From: Corella eumyota
Lineage: Eukaryota > Chordata > Ascidiacea > Phlebobranchia > Corellidae
NCBI GenBank assembly: GCA_963082875.1
Contig: OY720097.1
Coordinates: 558,001-622,000, forward strand
Direction: 5' to 3'
Length of the DNA stretch: 64,000 nucleotides
Part shown: in pieces, positions 26,623 to 41,600 of the stretch
Layout of the letters: each line of letters begins with the position of its first letter
Numbering within the stretch: position 1 is the stretch's first letter
Made by a program: the position numbers and the translations under genes
The notes under the pieces: generated by a model
The model's input: only the letters and a program-made list of their open reading frames with translations
The model's database searches: none
What the model was told of the DNA's origin: nothing

Positions 26623-29600
26623 TTACCCAGATTTTTTTAAATTTGTGCTGTTGATACAAACAAAACACAAACCAGAACCTGTCCTATACTTCTTAAAGAA
26701 TGAGTTTAAATTAGCAAGCCTGTTTAAACCAAAGTAAATATTATCATTTACATGAGACCTAGGCTTCCAAGCTGGACCAATCGACCCAATAACATTTCTA
26801 TGGTTGTTAACTTGAACAAAATCATCCATAACCTCAACACTGACATGGTCGAAGTATTGGAATATATTTCCAAGTTTAAGATGAGCTGTTAGGTTACCGG
26901 CTGATAAAATATCATTTTCACGATCATGGTACGTAAAGTTGAAGTCACTAGAAGTAAAAAATAATTTTTTTTGTTTAACTATTCACTAGTTAAAAAATGA
27001 AGAAGTTAAAGATGAAATCATTTATAATAAAAAAAGTAATCCTAAAAGCTTTAGTGCCGTTAAATGAAGTGCTTTAAACAGTTTAAACCCCTGCTGAGCC
27101 AAAAACAATTGGCAGCTTATTTTTTGGACAATTATAATCAACACTATCCCAAACTGTTAAAGACGACTTGATGCAGTAACTTATGTTTAGGCTGTAGGGA
27201 CGACTTTTCCATATCAAAGATCAATAAATACAAAGAATTAGAATCTCCCATCGTTAATAAAAAAATATAATAAATGTCATGGCAGCAGTGGGAATAAAAC
27301 AGCTACTACCAAAGTCGCAACTGTTATTAAACCAAAAAGTCAACAAAAACTAACTAACCTGTAAGCAAGCAAAACATCGTTATATCCCACAACCTCATTT
27401 AAATCCCTTAACTGTAAATCCCCAATAGTCCCAACTAATCCATTTGCTGAGTTTTTGTCCCCGATGTTGAAGTGGAAACGAGATGGATTGGAATACCACA
27501 AATCAACAGAAACCTGCAAGTGCAATTTTATTTTAACTTTTTTTAACTGTTTTACATTTATTTTTTACCAAAGTAAAATCAAACAATTTATTTATTTTAG
27601 ATGATGCTTTGTGATACAGAAATGGAATTAATATTCAAAAAAAAATTGTAACAAAATAAGGTTTTTAAGCAAATAAAAGGGCAATTTTAATAAGGTCTTG
27701 ATTTAATTAACTAAATTTGTAAAGTTTTTAATGTTATAACATTTTATACACACAATCAACAGTTTTATTTATTTTGTAGGCCTATAAATTTAACATAGGT
27801 CAACATGATATATATTATCCAATTTGCAACCAAAAAGATGCAAAAAAGTTTTTAATTTAAATACTTTTTACCTCAGACTAAAAAAAATTTAAATTCTCTT
27901 ACCGAACTTAAATAAGTTGTATTAACTGACAACACTGCCCTCATGTTGCAACTATCCCCTGAACCACCCCCCCAAGTGGGTGGTTGTACGAGGTTGGCAT
28001 AATCATCCTCGATAAACCCTGTGGTCTCGCCTGAGCGAAGGTCAATTGTTTTGTCACAAGTTGCTTTCATACAACTTCCTGGAAGCCCTAGAATTTAATA
28101 AAAATAATTTTTATTTTTTGTTTAAATTTTTTTTGTATTCATTTATCTGCAATTAGGAAGGTCGACTTCATGACCTCAGCCTAAAGTAACATCAGTTTCC
28201 CTGACTAAGTCTTAAGTTGTTCCTGGCAGTTTGAAATATAATTAATTATAATTGCCCGATAATTAATTTACTAATTGATTTTTTTCTATGTAGGAGTTAA
28301 CCCTTTTTTAAAGCCTTCCTTAAAGGTCTTACAGCAGGTAAGCAGCAGGGATTAAACCCTGAACCTATAATAGAGTAGAAATGCCAGGTGTTCCAACCAG
28401 AACACTATGTTGCTAGTGGTCATAAACCTTATATCCACAAACTCACCCTCCCATCTGAAGCTATCCCCTCTTCTCGTGCAATTATAACTTCCCGACCTTC
28501 TTTCAATAAAACCAGGAAAACACTTTGACTCACAGTAGGAACCAATCTCATTTTTACGACTACAAACATAAAAACCATGGATGGTTCGGGGTGGTTTTAG
28601 ATCACAAAAATTTTGTTCACATTGCCAATCTGGTGATAATGGTTGCCACTGTAAGTTCTCATCGCAAGTCTAAAAAATAAAAAAATAAATTTTGTTTAAT
28701 TTTAGATTTAAAATAACTTTGAAATGTGTTGACTTGGTGTTTTAATACTATTAGTCAATATGGTCAAGATTTTAATTGTCATAATATAGTTGCAACTCTC
28801 AACTAATATTTGTCTTCTATAATTGCCCTTGCATCACAAACATCAGTTTTATTTTTTATACAATTGTCCTTTTAATTGTTGTAACATAGTTGCCTGCTGT
28901 AACTACCTACACACGACAAACATCAGTTTTATTTTTTATACAATTGTCCTTTTAATTGTTGTAATATAGTTGCCTGCTGTAACTACCTACACACGACAAA
29001 CATCAGTTTTATTTTTTATACAATTGTCCTTTTAATTGTTGTAACATAGTTGCCTGCTGTAACAACCTACACACGACAAACATCAGTTTTATTTTTTATA
29101 CAATTGTCCTTTTAATTGTTGTAATATAGTTGCCTGCTGTAACTACCTACACACGACAAACATCAGTTTTATTTTTTATACAATTGTCCTTTTAATTGTT
29201 GTAACATAGTTGCCTGCTGTAACTACCTACACACGACAAACATCAGTTTTATTTTTTATACAATTGTCCTTTTAATTGTTGTAATATAGTTGCCTGCTGT
29301 AACTACCTACACACGACAAACATCAGTTTTATTTTTTATACAATTGTCCTTTTAATTGTTGTAATATAGTTGCCTGCTGTAACTACCTACACACGACAAA
29401 CATCAGTTTTATTTTTTATACAATTGTCCTTTTAATTGTTGTAATATAGTTGCCTGCTGTAACTACCTACACACGACAAACATCAGTTTTATTTTTTATA
29501 CAATTGTCCTTTTAATTGTTGTAATATAGTTGCCTGCTGTAACTACCTACACACGACAAACATCAGTTTTATTTTTTATACAATTGTCCTTTTAATTGTT

Positions 29601-32600
29601 GTAACATAGTTGCCTGCTGTAACTACCTACACACGACAAACATCAGTTTTATTTTTTATACAATTGTCCTTTTAATTGTTGTAATATAGTTGCCTGCTGT
29701 AACTACCTACACACGACAAACATCAGTTTTATTTTTTATACAATTGTCCTTTTAATTGTTGTAACATAGTTGCCTGCTGTAACTACCTACACACGACAAA
29801 CATCAGTTTTATTTTTTATACAATTGTCCTTTTAATTGTTGTAACATAGTTGCCTGCTGTAACTACCTACACACGACAAACATCAGTTTTATTTTTTATA
29901 CAATTGTCCTTTTAATTGTTGTAATATAGTTGCCTGCTGTAACTACCTACACACGACAAACATCAGTTTTATTTTTTATACAATTATCCTTTTAATTGTT
30001 GTAATATAGTTGCCTGCTGTAACTACCTACACACGACAAACATCAGTTTTATTTTTTATACAATTGTCCTTTTAATTGTTGTAATATAGTTGCCTGCTGT
30101 AACTACCTACACACGACAAACATCAGTTGTATTTTTTATACAATTGTCCTTTTAATTGTTGTAACATAGTTGCCTGCTGTAACTACCTACACACGACAAA
30201 CATCAGTTTTATTTTTTATACAATTGTCCTTTTAATTGTTGTAATATAGTTGCCTGCTGTAACTACCTACACACGACAAACATCAGTTTTATTTTTTATA
30301 CAATTGTCCTTTTAATTGTTGTAATATAGTTGCCTGCTGTAACTACCTACACACGACAAACATCAGTTTTATTTTTTATACAATTGTCCTTTTAATTGTT
30401 GTAATATAGTTGCCTGCTGTAACAACCTACACACGACAAACATCAGTTTTATTTTTTATACAATTGTCCTTTTAATTGTTGTAATATAGTTGCCTGCTGT
30501 AACTACCTACACACGACAAACATCAGTTTTATTTTTTATACAATTGTCCTTTTAATTGTGGTAATATAGTTGCCTGCTGTAACTACCTACACACGACAAA
30601 CATCAGTTTTATTTTTTATACAATTGTCCTTTTAATTGTTGTAATATAGTTGCCTGCTGTAACTACCTACACACGACAAACTTCAGTTTTATTTATTTTG
30701 TAGGCCTATGAATTCCCCACTAAGCTTCATTATAAATACACAGGCAAATTATTGTTTCATTATATACTGAATAATTTTAGCAAATACAGATCTCTAGAAC
30801 AACTTTTGCAGAACTTTTTGATTTGCAAAATGTAGCTTAAAATCTGTAATGTTCCCATTATGTCAGGCTTAATAATTATACATATACAATTCATTTTAAA
30901 GGGCGTCTATCTTCTCTTTGTGCAACAAATTTGCCAGGTATTAAACAAACAAAATTTGTAAATAACTTTTACTTTAGGTTTAATCTATTTTAATAACATA
31001 ATACAAACCTTGTATCTCCCATTTAAAGCTGGGTGTAAACCTACTGGACAGTTTAACCCACAAGTTGACCCAACTTTGTGGCCATCTGTGCATGAGAGTA
31101 GTAACTCGGTGGCAGGTATTGGACATGTGGCACATTTAGGAAGGTTACCACTCCAATTTCCATTTGAGTTACAAACACTGTAAAATTTTGAAAATTTATT
31201 TTTTAAATGTAAAAATACAAATCTAAAATTAATTAATTGTACTAAAAAATATAATACTCTATTTCTAAGCAACTGTTTCAGTTATTATTATAATTGCAAA
31301 TAACAAATTATATTTTGTTACCTTTCATTGGGTCCAACCAGTTTATAACCATCCCTACAACCAAACCTACAAACTGAACCTTCAATGTTGTCTCTGGTGC
31401 ATGTTATAAAGTGCAGGGTGGTGTTGATCACACCAACATGGTCTTTGGGTTGGTTAAATGGTGTCAAATCAAATTCTATTCTCGCAATTTCAAGAGATTG
31501 ATTATTTTCTTTCAATTTGATCGAGTTTAATTTGGGGCACATATTAGGGTCCCTACAACCCCAGGTTTTGTTGTTTATTTCAACCCAGCTCCCATTTAAA
31601 CATTTTAGTAATGGGTTGGGGGACTCAGTAACAGGTAAAGTCCCATGAGGACATCTTAAGGTGCAATTTAAACCCCAGTCTCCAGGTTCATGGCAAGTCT
31701 CCATTCGACAGAGTTCTAGAAAAAAAAATTATTTAAAGGCAAAACTTTAAAATAAAATATTAAGGTTACAAATATTTAAGAGAATTTTTGGTTGACTTTC
31801 TTCAACATTTTTAAATTATTACCAATTTCACAGACTGCACCAGTATATCCCACACCACAATTACACATTGGTTCATTTCCATTGTTAACAATTGTTCCAT
31901 TGTTTAAACAAATAATTGAATCCTTTCCAGGTATCTCTGTTGTGTAAATTACCGAAGTTGTGAAAATTATATCAGACAATGTTGTATTTATTATTGGTTG
32001 AGAAAAACTTTCTGTCATGGTTTCAGATTCTAAAGTTGGTAAAATTTGTGTGGTATTTTTCAGCAACATTGGCTGTGTTGTTGTGGGTAAAGCTGGTTTC
32101 ATTGTTGTTGTCTTTTTAGTTGAATTAAAAACTGTGGTTAAGGTATTTTTGGTTTTATTTTCTGATATTGAAATTTCAGTATTATTTTCTAAACTTGGTA
32201 AAATAGTTGAATTATTCAAAATATTCTGTGAAGTTGATGTTAGAGTGTGTTCAGTAACAGAATTTATCACATTATCAGACACTGTACTATTGATATTATT
32301 TTCTGATAATGTGGAATTTGTTATATTCTGTGGTTCTGTAGAAGAATTCATGGTTTGATTCTCAATCAACTTTGGTCTGGTTGTTGAAATAATTTGAGTG
32401 GTATTGACCAATAACATTGGTTGATTTGTCAACATTTCAGATGTATGCAAACTCGTGCTTAATTGTGTTGAAGTAGTTGTTATATTTTGATCCAATATTG
32501 CAGTTTTAGTTGAAAGTATTTCAGTAGGGTTAACAGTTTGCAATATTGTAGATGTAAATGGAAAAACAGTTGTCGAATTTTCATGATTTAAAGTTGAATT

Positions 32601-35600
32601 TTTCACATTTTTAGTTGTATTGTCGGGCAATGATGAATGTATAGTGGCGGAAGTAGGTAATGTAGGTTTTAAAGTTGTACCTATAGTATTATTTTGATCC
32701 GCAATTGCATTTACATTTGTAATTACATTAGATTCAGTGGTTAAGATTTCAGTTCTATTGTTCCTCACATTAGAGTTAAGTGTTGTGACTAATTCTGACA
32801 CACTGGATTGTAGTTCAATATTGGAAGGAGTTGTTAAAATTTCAGTTGTATTTTGAACTAAAGTTGGTACTGTTGTTGTTGTAGAAATAGTTGTTAAATC
32901 CGCAGTTACATTTGTTGTTGAATTTCTACTTGGGTTAGTTATGTTGTCCTCATTAACTTGAATTTGACAATTTGAACCAGTAAACCCACTTGTGCATGAA
33001 CAAATATATCCCAACTCCAAATTACTTTCAGTTTCAGTACATGTTCCTAAAACACAATTACTTCAAATTCAACAAAATTGTTTTTTAAAAGATTTTAAAC
33101 AGTAATATAAAGTTAAGCAGTTAAGTAGTCCAGGATTTTTTTTGTTTTTTTTAAGCATTTAATTTTTAAGCCTTTTATCTTAATTTTGTATGGAAAGTAG
33201 ATTTTTTTTTATAATTTAAAAGAAGCTGAAATAGCTTTAACTTACCACCATTTAAACAAGGGTTTGGGTCACAAACAGAAATTGAATCGGTGCAAAATAT
33301 TCCTTTATAACCATCAAAACATTCACATTTAAAACTCTCAACTGTATCTAAATTGATAACAAACTAACTGTTAGGTTTTATGAGAAATAATAATAAAAAA
33401 TTAGCACCATTAAACAAGAAAACAATTAAAAACATTGTTTTTTCTTTGGCCCCAGTTAAAATATTCACCCTAACATTTACTCATGTCAGACTTTTCACAT
33501 CAAATTTTAGTTTAAAGATAAGTATTTTACAGTAAATATAAATAGGTCAAATATAAGTTAGTCAATGTAACAATACCCACCTTAGGAATACCTTAAAAAT
33601 GAAGTTTTTTACACTAAAGATATTTATACAAAATTTCAAAATAAATACCTACCATTACAATATCCAAACTTGCAGGGTTGATCGTCACAAGTTTTAGAAA
33701 TTTCACAGAAAACTCCTTTAAACTTTGGATCACAAGAACACTTAAAACTAATCTCATCCTCGCTACAAATTCCTTTGTTCTTGCATGGATTTGTTCCACT
33801 CATGCAGTAACTTGTACGAGATTCACACTAGGCGGAAAAAGAGGGTTAAGAATATTAAAATGTAATTATTAAAGTTTATCAAAAATAGGACTTATTAAAT
33901 GGCTAATAAATACAATGTCGAAGATAAAAATATATACATTAAAAAATGCTTTACATCATACAATCAAAATTGAACAAAAGTTGATTTAAAAAAACACTTA
34001 CCCTGTCTCCTGTAAACCCTAGTGGACAGGCACAGGAAAAAGTTCCTACCAAGTTTGTACAAATATTATTTAGACCACAAGAATTTGGATCCAAACATTC
34101 ATCAATGTCATCCTACAAAAAAAATTAGAAATTAAATAAAATAAAAAATATCAATAAGAGTTTAAATTAAAGTAATCAATGCAGTAATTAAATGCAAGAC
34201 TTAAATGAATATATATTGTTAAATATCAAATACAAACAAAAAAAGAAATTTTGACTTTGCTGAAAATCATGTTATAAAAGATTCTTAGCAGTAATAAATG
34301 CTAACTATTTTTATATAGATTAGGTTACAAAACATTAAACATTTACCTCACAAAATCTGCCTTGATATCCTTCCAAACAATCACAGATGAAGGAACCATT
34401 CATGTTTGTACAATTTACTGCCTTATCACAAACCCCGATGCTACATTCATCAATATCAATCTCACATCTCTCTCCTGTGTATCCATCACTACAGTTGCAG
34501 CTAGAAATAAAAACAAGTTTTATATTAAAAAAGATTTTACTGTAAAGTTTTATCCACATTTCAGAAAAAGATATATACATACTACTGGCATTAAACTTTT
34601 TGTTTAAATATATATGTAAAGCAGTAACCAGAGCAGTAACCTCAAAGACTCCTTAATTTTTAAGGGTTATATTAACATTGAACAAGACAAGAAGGTGTTG
34701 TTATATTGTGTTTTTTAAAGGCTAAGTTGTCATTAAGTTGAATTGAATTAAAACTATAAAAAGTAACTATTATTTTATAATTAACTAATTAAATTTGTCA
34801 TAAAAATAACACAAAGTATTATACACATTAATATATAAATTTTTAAAGTTTAAAATTATTTTCTGAAAATGATTTTTTTTAACCAAACTAGAAAATAAAT
34901 ATTATTAAATATATGCAAAAGCAAATAACATGTTTACAGGGAGAAATTGGTCTTAAATTACTATTATCATAACATGAAAACACATTTTAAGTTCATATTT
35001 TGACAGAAATTATGTTAGTTGCAAGTAATGGATGTTTACCAAATCTCAATTTTCTGATTTAAAGCTTAGATAAAATTATTTTGAAAGCTTTTATGTAATG
35101 TTTATTGTTATTGTAAATCACAAAAATGAACATATTTGTTCAAATCTTAAACTACACTATTTAAAAATAAATTAAAACCTGTATTAAAAAATGTTTTAAA
35201 ATATGAGAATTTACAAATATTCAAAAATATTTTAATCCTCAAATTATAAATTATTTTGTATTTAATTTATCCTTAATGTGGCAAGGTCGAATGCGCAACC
35301 TAAACATAAAGTAACATTAGTTACCCAACCCAGTCTCGAGTTGTTTTTGGCAGTTTGGGATATTATAGATTATAATTGCCCGATAATTATGCTGCTGATT
35401 AAGTGTTGGCTTAGCAGGAGTTCATACCGTTTATAGTGCCTTACTTAAAGCCACTACAGCATAAAAGCAGTGGGTATTTAACCTACAACCTCATGGCGGT
35501 AAAGCTAGTGTTCCAACCAGGTCGTTTAAAATCAAAAACACTCAAACCCACCTAAATGATCCAGGCTCCCCTTGAATGCAAGTTCCTCCAAAACAAGGTT

Positions 35601-38600
35601 TATCCAAACATTCATCCACATCCAGTGAACAATTCACTCCCTCATATCCCACTGCACAGTTGCATTTAAAATCATTTACTCCATCTATACATTTACCTGA
35701 AAAACAAGATAAAGTTCAATGTTTATTTTGAGTTATATTCAACAGGACACCAATTAAACTTAAATTTTGAATTCAAACAAAAAATATATATCTTATTCGA
35801 AAAATATAAAACATAAAAGTTTAAAATGATCTAAAAAAAACTAATGATAATCTGTAAAAATTATAAGAAAATGCTTTTAATATTATCAAAAGGTCAACAC
35901 AATATTAAACAAGTATACTTTTAAACTTGCTTAGAATATTTTACACAAGTTTAGTTAAAGTAAAAGGGCATAAATATTAAATTGAATATAATCTTACCTC
36001 CATTTTGACAAGCATATGGTATGACATCACAATCATCAATGTTCTCCAAACAATGAACCCCAGTAAATCCTTTATTACATATACACATATAACCACCTGA
36101 ATAATAAAGTTGTCAGTTTCAATAAATATCAATGTAGCCTACTGGCAGCGTAGTGTAGTGGTCACAACTTTTGGCTTCACTACATGAGGTCGTAGGTTCT
36201 ATCCCCACTGCTCTCATGCTGTAGTGCTCTTGAGTAAGGCGCTATAAACAGTATAAACTCCTGCTAAGCCAGCAATTTATCAGCAGCATAATTATCGGGT
36301 AATTATGATCTCTATAATATCCTAAACTGTCAAAGTCAACTCAAGACTGGGTAAGAGTTGTTATTCTATTTTTAGGTCGTAAGTCAACCTTCTAACATCA
36401 AGAATAAATAAAAAAAAATAACAAATTGAAACTAGTTTATATTTATAAAATAATGTAAGTCACTCACCTACATACCCCATACATTTTCCCTTTCCGCATG
36501 GTTTTGTATTACAGGGGTTGTTATAGGAACAAATCTCACCAACATATTCCTCACTACAGTTACATGAAAAATCTAAAAATATTTGGAAAAAACTTTTTAA
36601 TTACAAATTTTTTAAAGAAAAAAAATAATTTTATAAAAAATGCCTAGGTAATAAAAAAATTGAATTATATACAAAAAAAATATCAGATTATTAAAAACTT
36701 TTACCATTAAATAAATCTGTGCAAATCCCTTTATTTTCACATGGATTGGGGTCACATTCGTTTATTTCAGTTTCACAAAATATTCCTTCGTATCCAGATT
36801 TACAATCACAAGTATAATTCAATAATTCATCAACACAATCTCCATTCATGCACTTGTTCTGATCACAATGGTCTATATCTGTGATGTCATAACAGTGTGT
36901 TAGTTGTCATGTTGTTAAACTTTACATAAATTAATGTTAAAAATAATTTAATCCATTGTTTTAAATACAATGCTAATTGTTTTGTTTGTTTATAAACAAT
37001 AAATAATTGAAAATACCTTTACAAGAATAAGGTTGGAAATCCCATTTATAATTCTCATTCACTTCACAACTATAATTACATTTCAATAATTCCCCATTTT
37101 TTAAAGTCTAAAATATTAAAAATTAAGTTAAATTGTTACAAAATGATATTGTAAATGTAAAATTTTAAACACATTTAAGGCCATTATCAGATTTAAAACT
37201 CTGGCAGCGTGGTGTAGTGGTTAGAACACTTGGCTTTACTAAATAAGGTTCTGGGTTTGATCCCCAATGCTCTTATGCTGTCTGGCTGTAGCGCCCTTGA
37301 GTAAGGCGCTATAAACGGTATGAACTCCTGCTGAGCCAGCATTTATTCACCAGTATAATTATCGGACAATTATAATCTATAATATTCCAAACTGCCACAG
37401 TCAACTTGAGACTGGGTTAGGGTAACTGTTGTTACTCTATGTTTAGGTCATGAAGTCAACCTTCCCACATCGAAAATAAATAAATATAAAAAAAACTTTC
37501 TCTAAAAAACTTATTTGCTACCTATTCACTGGCAAAGTATAAAAACTGTTTTTAATTTTTATCCAATTCAAAAAATTTTTTTCAACTCACCTCACAATTT
37601 TCTGTTCCATTCCCCACCAACTTAAAACCCTCCTTACACGTTAACGAACAATTCGAACCCCCTAAAAACTCCCTTGAGCAATCAATCACTTCCCCTGATC
37701 CAACTTTAATAGGTGGACATTCCTTCTCTGTAACACACGAGTATTGTTACGTCATAACAAAGGGAAAGTCCCTATTAGTGTTTGTTACCAATCGTAGTGA
37801 AAAGAAATTTATTGTTTAACAATTTTATTCAAATTATTAATTTACTAAAATGCAATTTTTAATTAAAAATAAATAACATAAGTTAACCTTGAACTTACCA
37901 ACACATTTCCAATCATGTGACGACCAATTACCGTTGTACAAACACCTTGAACTCAAGTCACCTTTGACCACGTAACCTTGGCAACATTCAGGGTTACAAA
38001 CCGACCCAGCCTTTAAACAATTAAAAACATCATTAATACGATAAATAAAATTTATAAAAAAAAATATAATTTTGCAAAATTTTATCCTCGATATGGGAAA
38101 GTCGAATGCGCGACTCAAACATAGAGTAACATCAGTTACTCCAATCCAGTCTCTAGTTGACTTTGTCAGTTTTTGATATTTTAGAACATAATTTCCCATA
38201 AGGAAAGCTGCTGATTAAGTGCTGGCTTAGCAAAAGTTTGCACAGTTTATAGCGCTTTACTCAAGGGCGCTACAGCATGAGAGCGGGTGAAATAACTAAA
38301 AGTCTATTTTTTAAAATAGAAATTCGATTTTGATTAATGAAATAACATTTTTAAAAACTGCACTTATCGGGAATCGAACACCGAAACTACCTGGTTTAAA
38401 TTTGTACAGTCGAGGTCAAAACATGAACTCGGGTTGACGAGTCGATTTGATTGACAGGTCGTTTGTTGGATCGTGTTCTGGGCTCCACATAGCTTCGTGG
38501 CTACGTCACTACGGAAAAATAATTTAATTAATTGCATAAATTTTTTTTCTTAATTAAAAATTGTTAAAAATCCAACTTTTAGTTAAAATTAAGAATAAGT

Positions 38601-41600
38601 TTAATTGGTGCGTCATAATAATAACTTTTTTTGACGTCATTTTCCTTAACTACGCAACTAAAACGGTATAATACATATGACATCACACAAACACAAAAAT
38701 GACGTCACAACTCACTTGATAATGGTGAATAGATCGACGAAGTTACCGATGACGCTGTGGGAGTAAATACTGTCAGGATCGGATGAAATCGTGTCGATCT
38801 CTGATTGGTCAGCGTCTTTTATTCCGATCGCAACAACTTGGGATATTTCGTGTAAACGTCGAGATGGAGCTGGGAGGAAATATTTTTAGTTTTAAAATAT
38901 AAAGCCATTTTTTAAATATGGTATCCACTCATATCAGCGAAATCTATTTGACCGAATTGACATATTACCGAGGAATTAAAATTTTGAAAACTACATTTTA
39001 CCGAAATCTATTTTTTTTAGAAATTTATCTGTAAAGCATGTTTATTAAAATGTTTAGTAAAGTTGGATTTTTTTATTGTTTACTTTAGTTAAAGAAAAAA
39101 TATTTTAATTAGAACTAAGACATGAGTTTTTAGGTTAGATTCCCACTACTGGCAACTTGTTACGTTATACTTTAACAGCATTAAGCCAAACCCCAATCAC
39201 AAGTTTAACAATATTCAAACTAACCTAACACTTAATAAATAAATTAACACTTTTAACATAAAAAATAAATTAAAAAAAATTTACTTTCAATTGGGTCAAC
39301 TTGGGACTTTCCATCAGTTATAAGTACGGTCACGTGGGGTTTATCTTGTCTCCTTCCGGACCCGGGACCGAACTTATTATCTAGTGCGTAATATAAAGCT
39401 GATCCGGTCCTGGTGCCCGTGCCCAAATATTCAACATTTCGAATCGCCTAAAAAACATTTTTTTTGTTTTAGTTTAGAATTAAAACTTATTCACAATTAA
39501 TTAGTAGTAAAAAAATTTGTCAAATGCGGTTAGCTGGAATTGAACCACAAACTACCAAAAATCAGATTTTAACTTAAAGTTTGAAAATGTTTTACAATTA
39601 ATTCTACTAAAAGTATATATTAAACAAATGCTGTTAACGGGAATCGAACCATTAACTACCTGTTGTAGAGCATCCTTGTTGGAGTAAGTATCATAATTCC
39701 AATAATCTCGAACTCTTGAGTGGTAAGTTATAAGAGAAACCTAAAATAAAAATAATAATCAAACAAAAAGTAATCAAACAAAAAGTAACAAATTTTGGCT
39801 CGAAGATTAAATATATATGACGTCATATTAATCTTAATATTGTGACGTCATAAAAAATAGTTACGTCATAATAGTTTAACAGTGTTGACGTTAAAACACT
39901 AATGTTATGTCATACAAACTACCTTAATATAACCTCAAAGAAATCAATGTAATAATGATGTCATATTATCGATATTATGACGTCATGTACCTGTACATGT
40001 TTGGGACCAATTTGCACGGTGTCGATCAACCTCCTGACAAAGTCTTTCATGATGAGGAAGTTGCTGAAACCAATGCTGGAGGAGGAATCGAGGATGATTA
40101 GGAGATCAAAAGACGTAGAGCAAACTGAGAGAAAATAAAAAAAATTATTAAAACCGGATAGAAGGTTTAATCTTGTGCGTGGTGTAGTAGTAAGAACAAT
40201 AAGCTTTACTACATGAGGTCGTGGGTTCAATCCCTACTGCTCTCATGCTGTAGTGCCCTCGAGTAAAATGCTACAAGCGGTAAACTTTTGCTGAGCTAGC
40301 ACTTAATTAGCAGCTTAATTATTGGACAATTATATTCAATAATATCCCAAACTACCACAGGCAACTCGAGAGTGGGTCAGGGTAACTGATGTTGTTACTA
40401 TGTGATTAAACTGTGAAGTCGATCTTTTCACATCGAGGATAAATTAATAAAAAAAAACAATAAAAAATAAAAGGTGTTTATGAAAATATAAAACTTTCAG
40501 TGAAAAAAACAAAGTCTAAACCTCATTTATATCATTTCAATCAAAACTTTAAATTGCTTAAAAGTTTACAAGATTAATGGCGATATAATCTGTTGAAAGT
40601 GTTGTAATTCTTTAACATTAAACAAACTCAAAACCGAAATCAAAAACATAAATCACCTGCTGTTTATTTATAGCGTGACATTAATATTTATTTTAATCAA
40701 AAAATCAACGTTTGTATACAACCACAGGTTAAACAAGTTTTAATTTAATTTTAAAAATATTTTATTAAATACCAAGTTTATTTTGATTCTCAAATAAGGT
40801 TTTAAACATATTTAAAACGTCAAATCCGCCATTTTTATTAAAAAGTATTTGTTGATGAGACTTAACTTATATTTAGATCTAAACAACAAATACATGGTTT
40901 TACGTTTTACGCAAGTTTCACGTTTTATTAAAACTGTTGAATGTTCATTGTTGACAAATTAATATTGTGGTTATTTGGTAATTAATTAAAAACTCAAACG
41001 AGAACTTTAATTAAAATTTTGTCAGTTTGTTATTAGTTAAATATATTTTTATATACATGTTAAACGTCAGGGCGTACGAGCAAAATTAATTTTTAGGGAC
41101 CTTTAGCAACAAAAAAAATCGTAATCAAATTAACATAAAAACGTTATTATATAAAAAGCGAAAAACAGGGAATTTTACGGTTTGTATTTTATGTATAATT
41201 TGATCTGAAAATTATAAAGAAAAAATATATTTACTGGGTTTGGTGACCATGCCATAACATACTTGAAATCTTTATGTAAACATTAATACTTTTGGTATGT
41301 TTTAAATCATTAAATTAATTTTGTCATTTTTTCCCGTCGCATTGTTGTAATATTAATTGTATATCGTATTTATTATTTACTTTTATCAATGTGCGAAAAA
41401 CCAAAATAAAAAATAAAATATATTAATATATGAAACCAGGGTTGTGTTACTGAAAATGAAATTGCCGTCGGGTTTTAATTAAAAGTTTTTTTTTTGCATT
41501 AAAACAAAAACTACGGCTTCGACTAAGATTAAATCAAGATAAAAATGTGTTAAAGTTAAAACAAATGTAACACTGAAAATGAGATTGCCGTTGGGTTTTA

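Noticed and set aside
28781-30690. CRISPR-like array
   Set aside because: The 80-bp units are repeated entirely, with no unique spacers, in a eukaryotic intron; it is a minisatellite.
32017-32358. Plus-strand open frame of 113 codons
   Set aside because: It is the antisense shadow of the mucin-like exon 31823-33046 of the minus-strand VWA/EGF gene; its Val/Phe-rich composition mirrors Thr/Asn codons.
36139-36420. Possible tRNA gene
   Set aside because: The tRNA-like head and B box belong to a dispersed SINE with a shared body and A-rich tail; no cloverleaf with a complete acceptor stem is formed.
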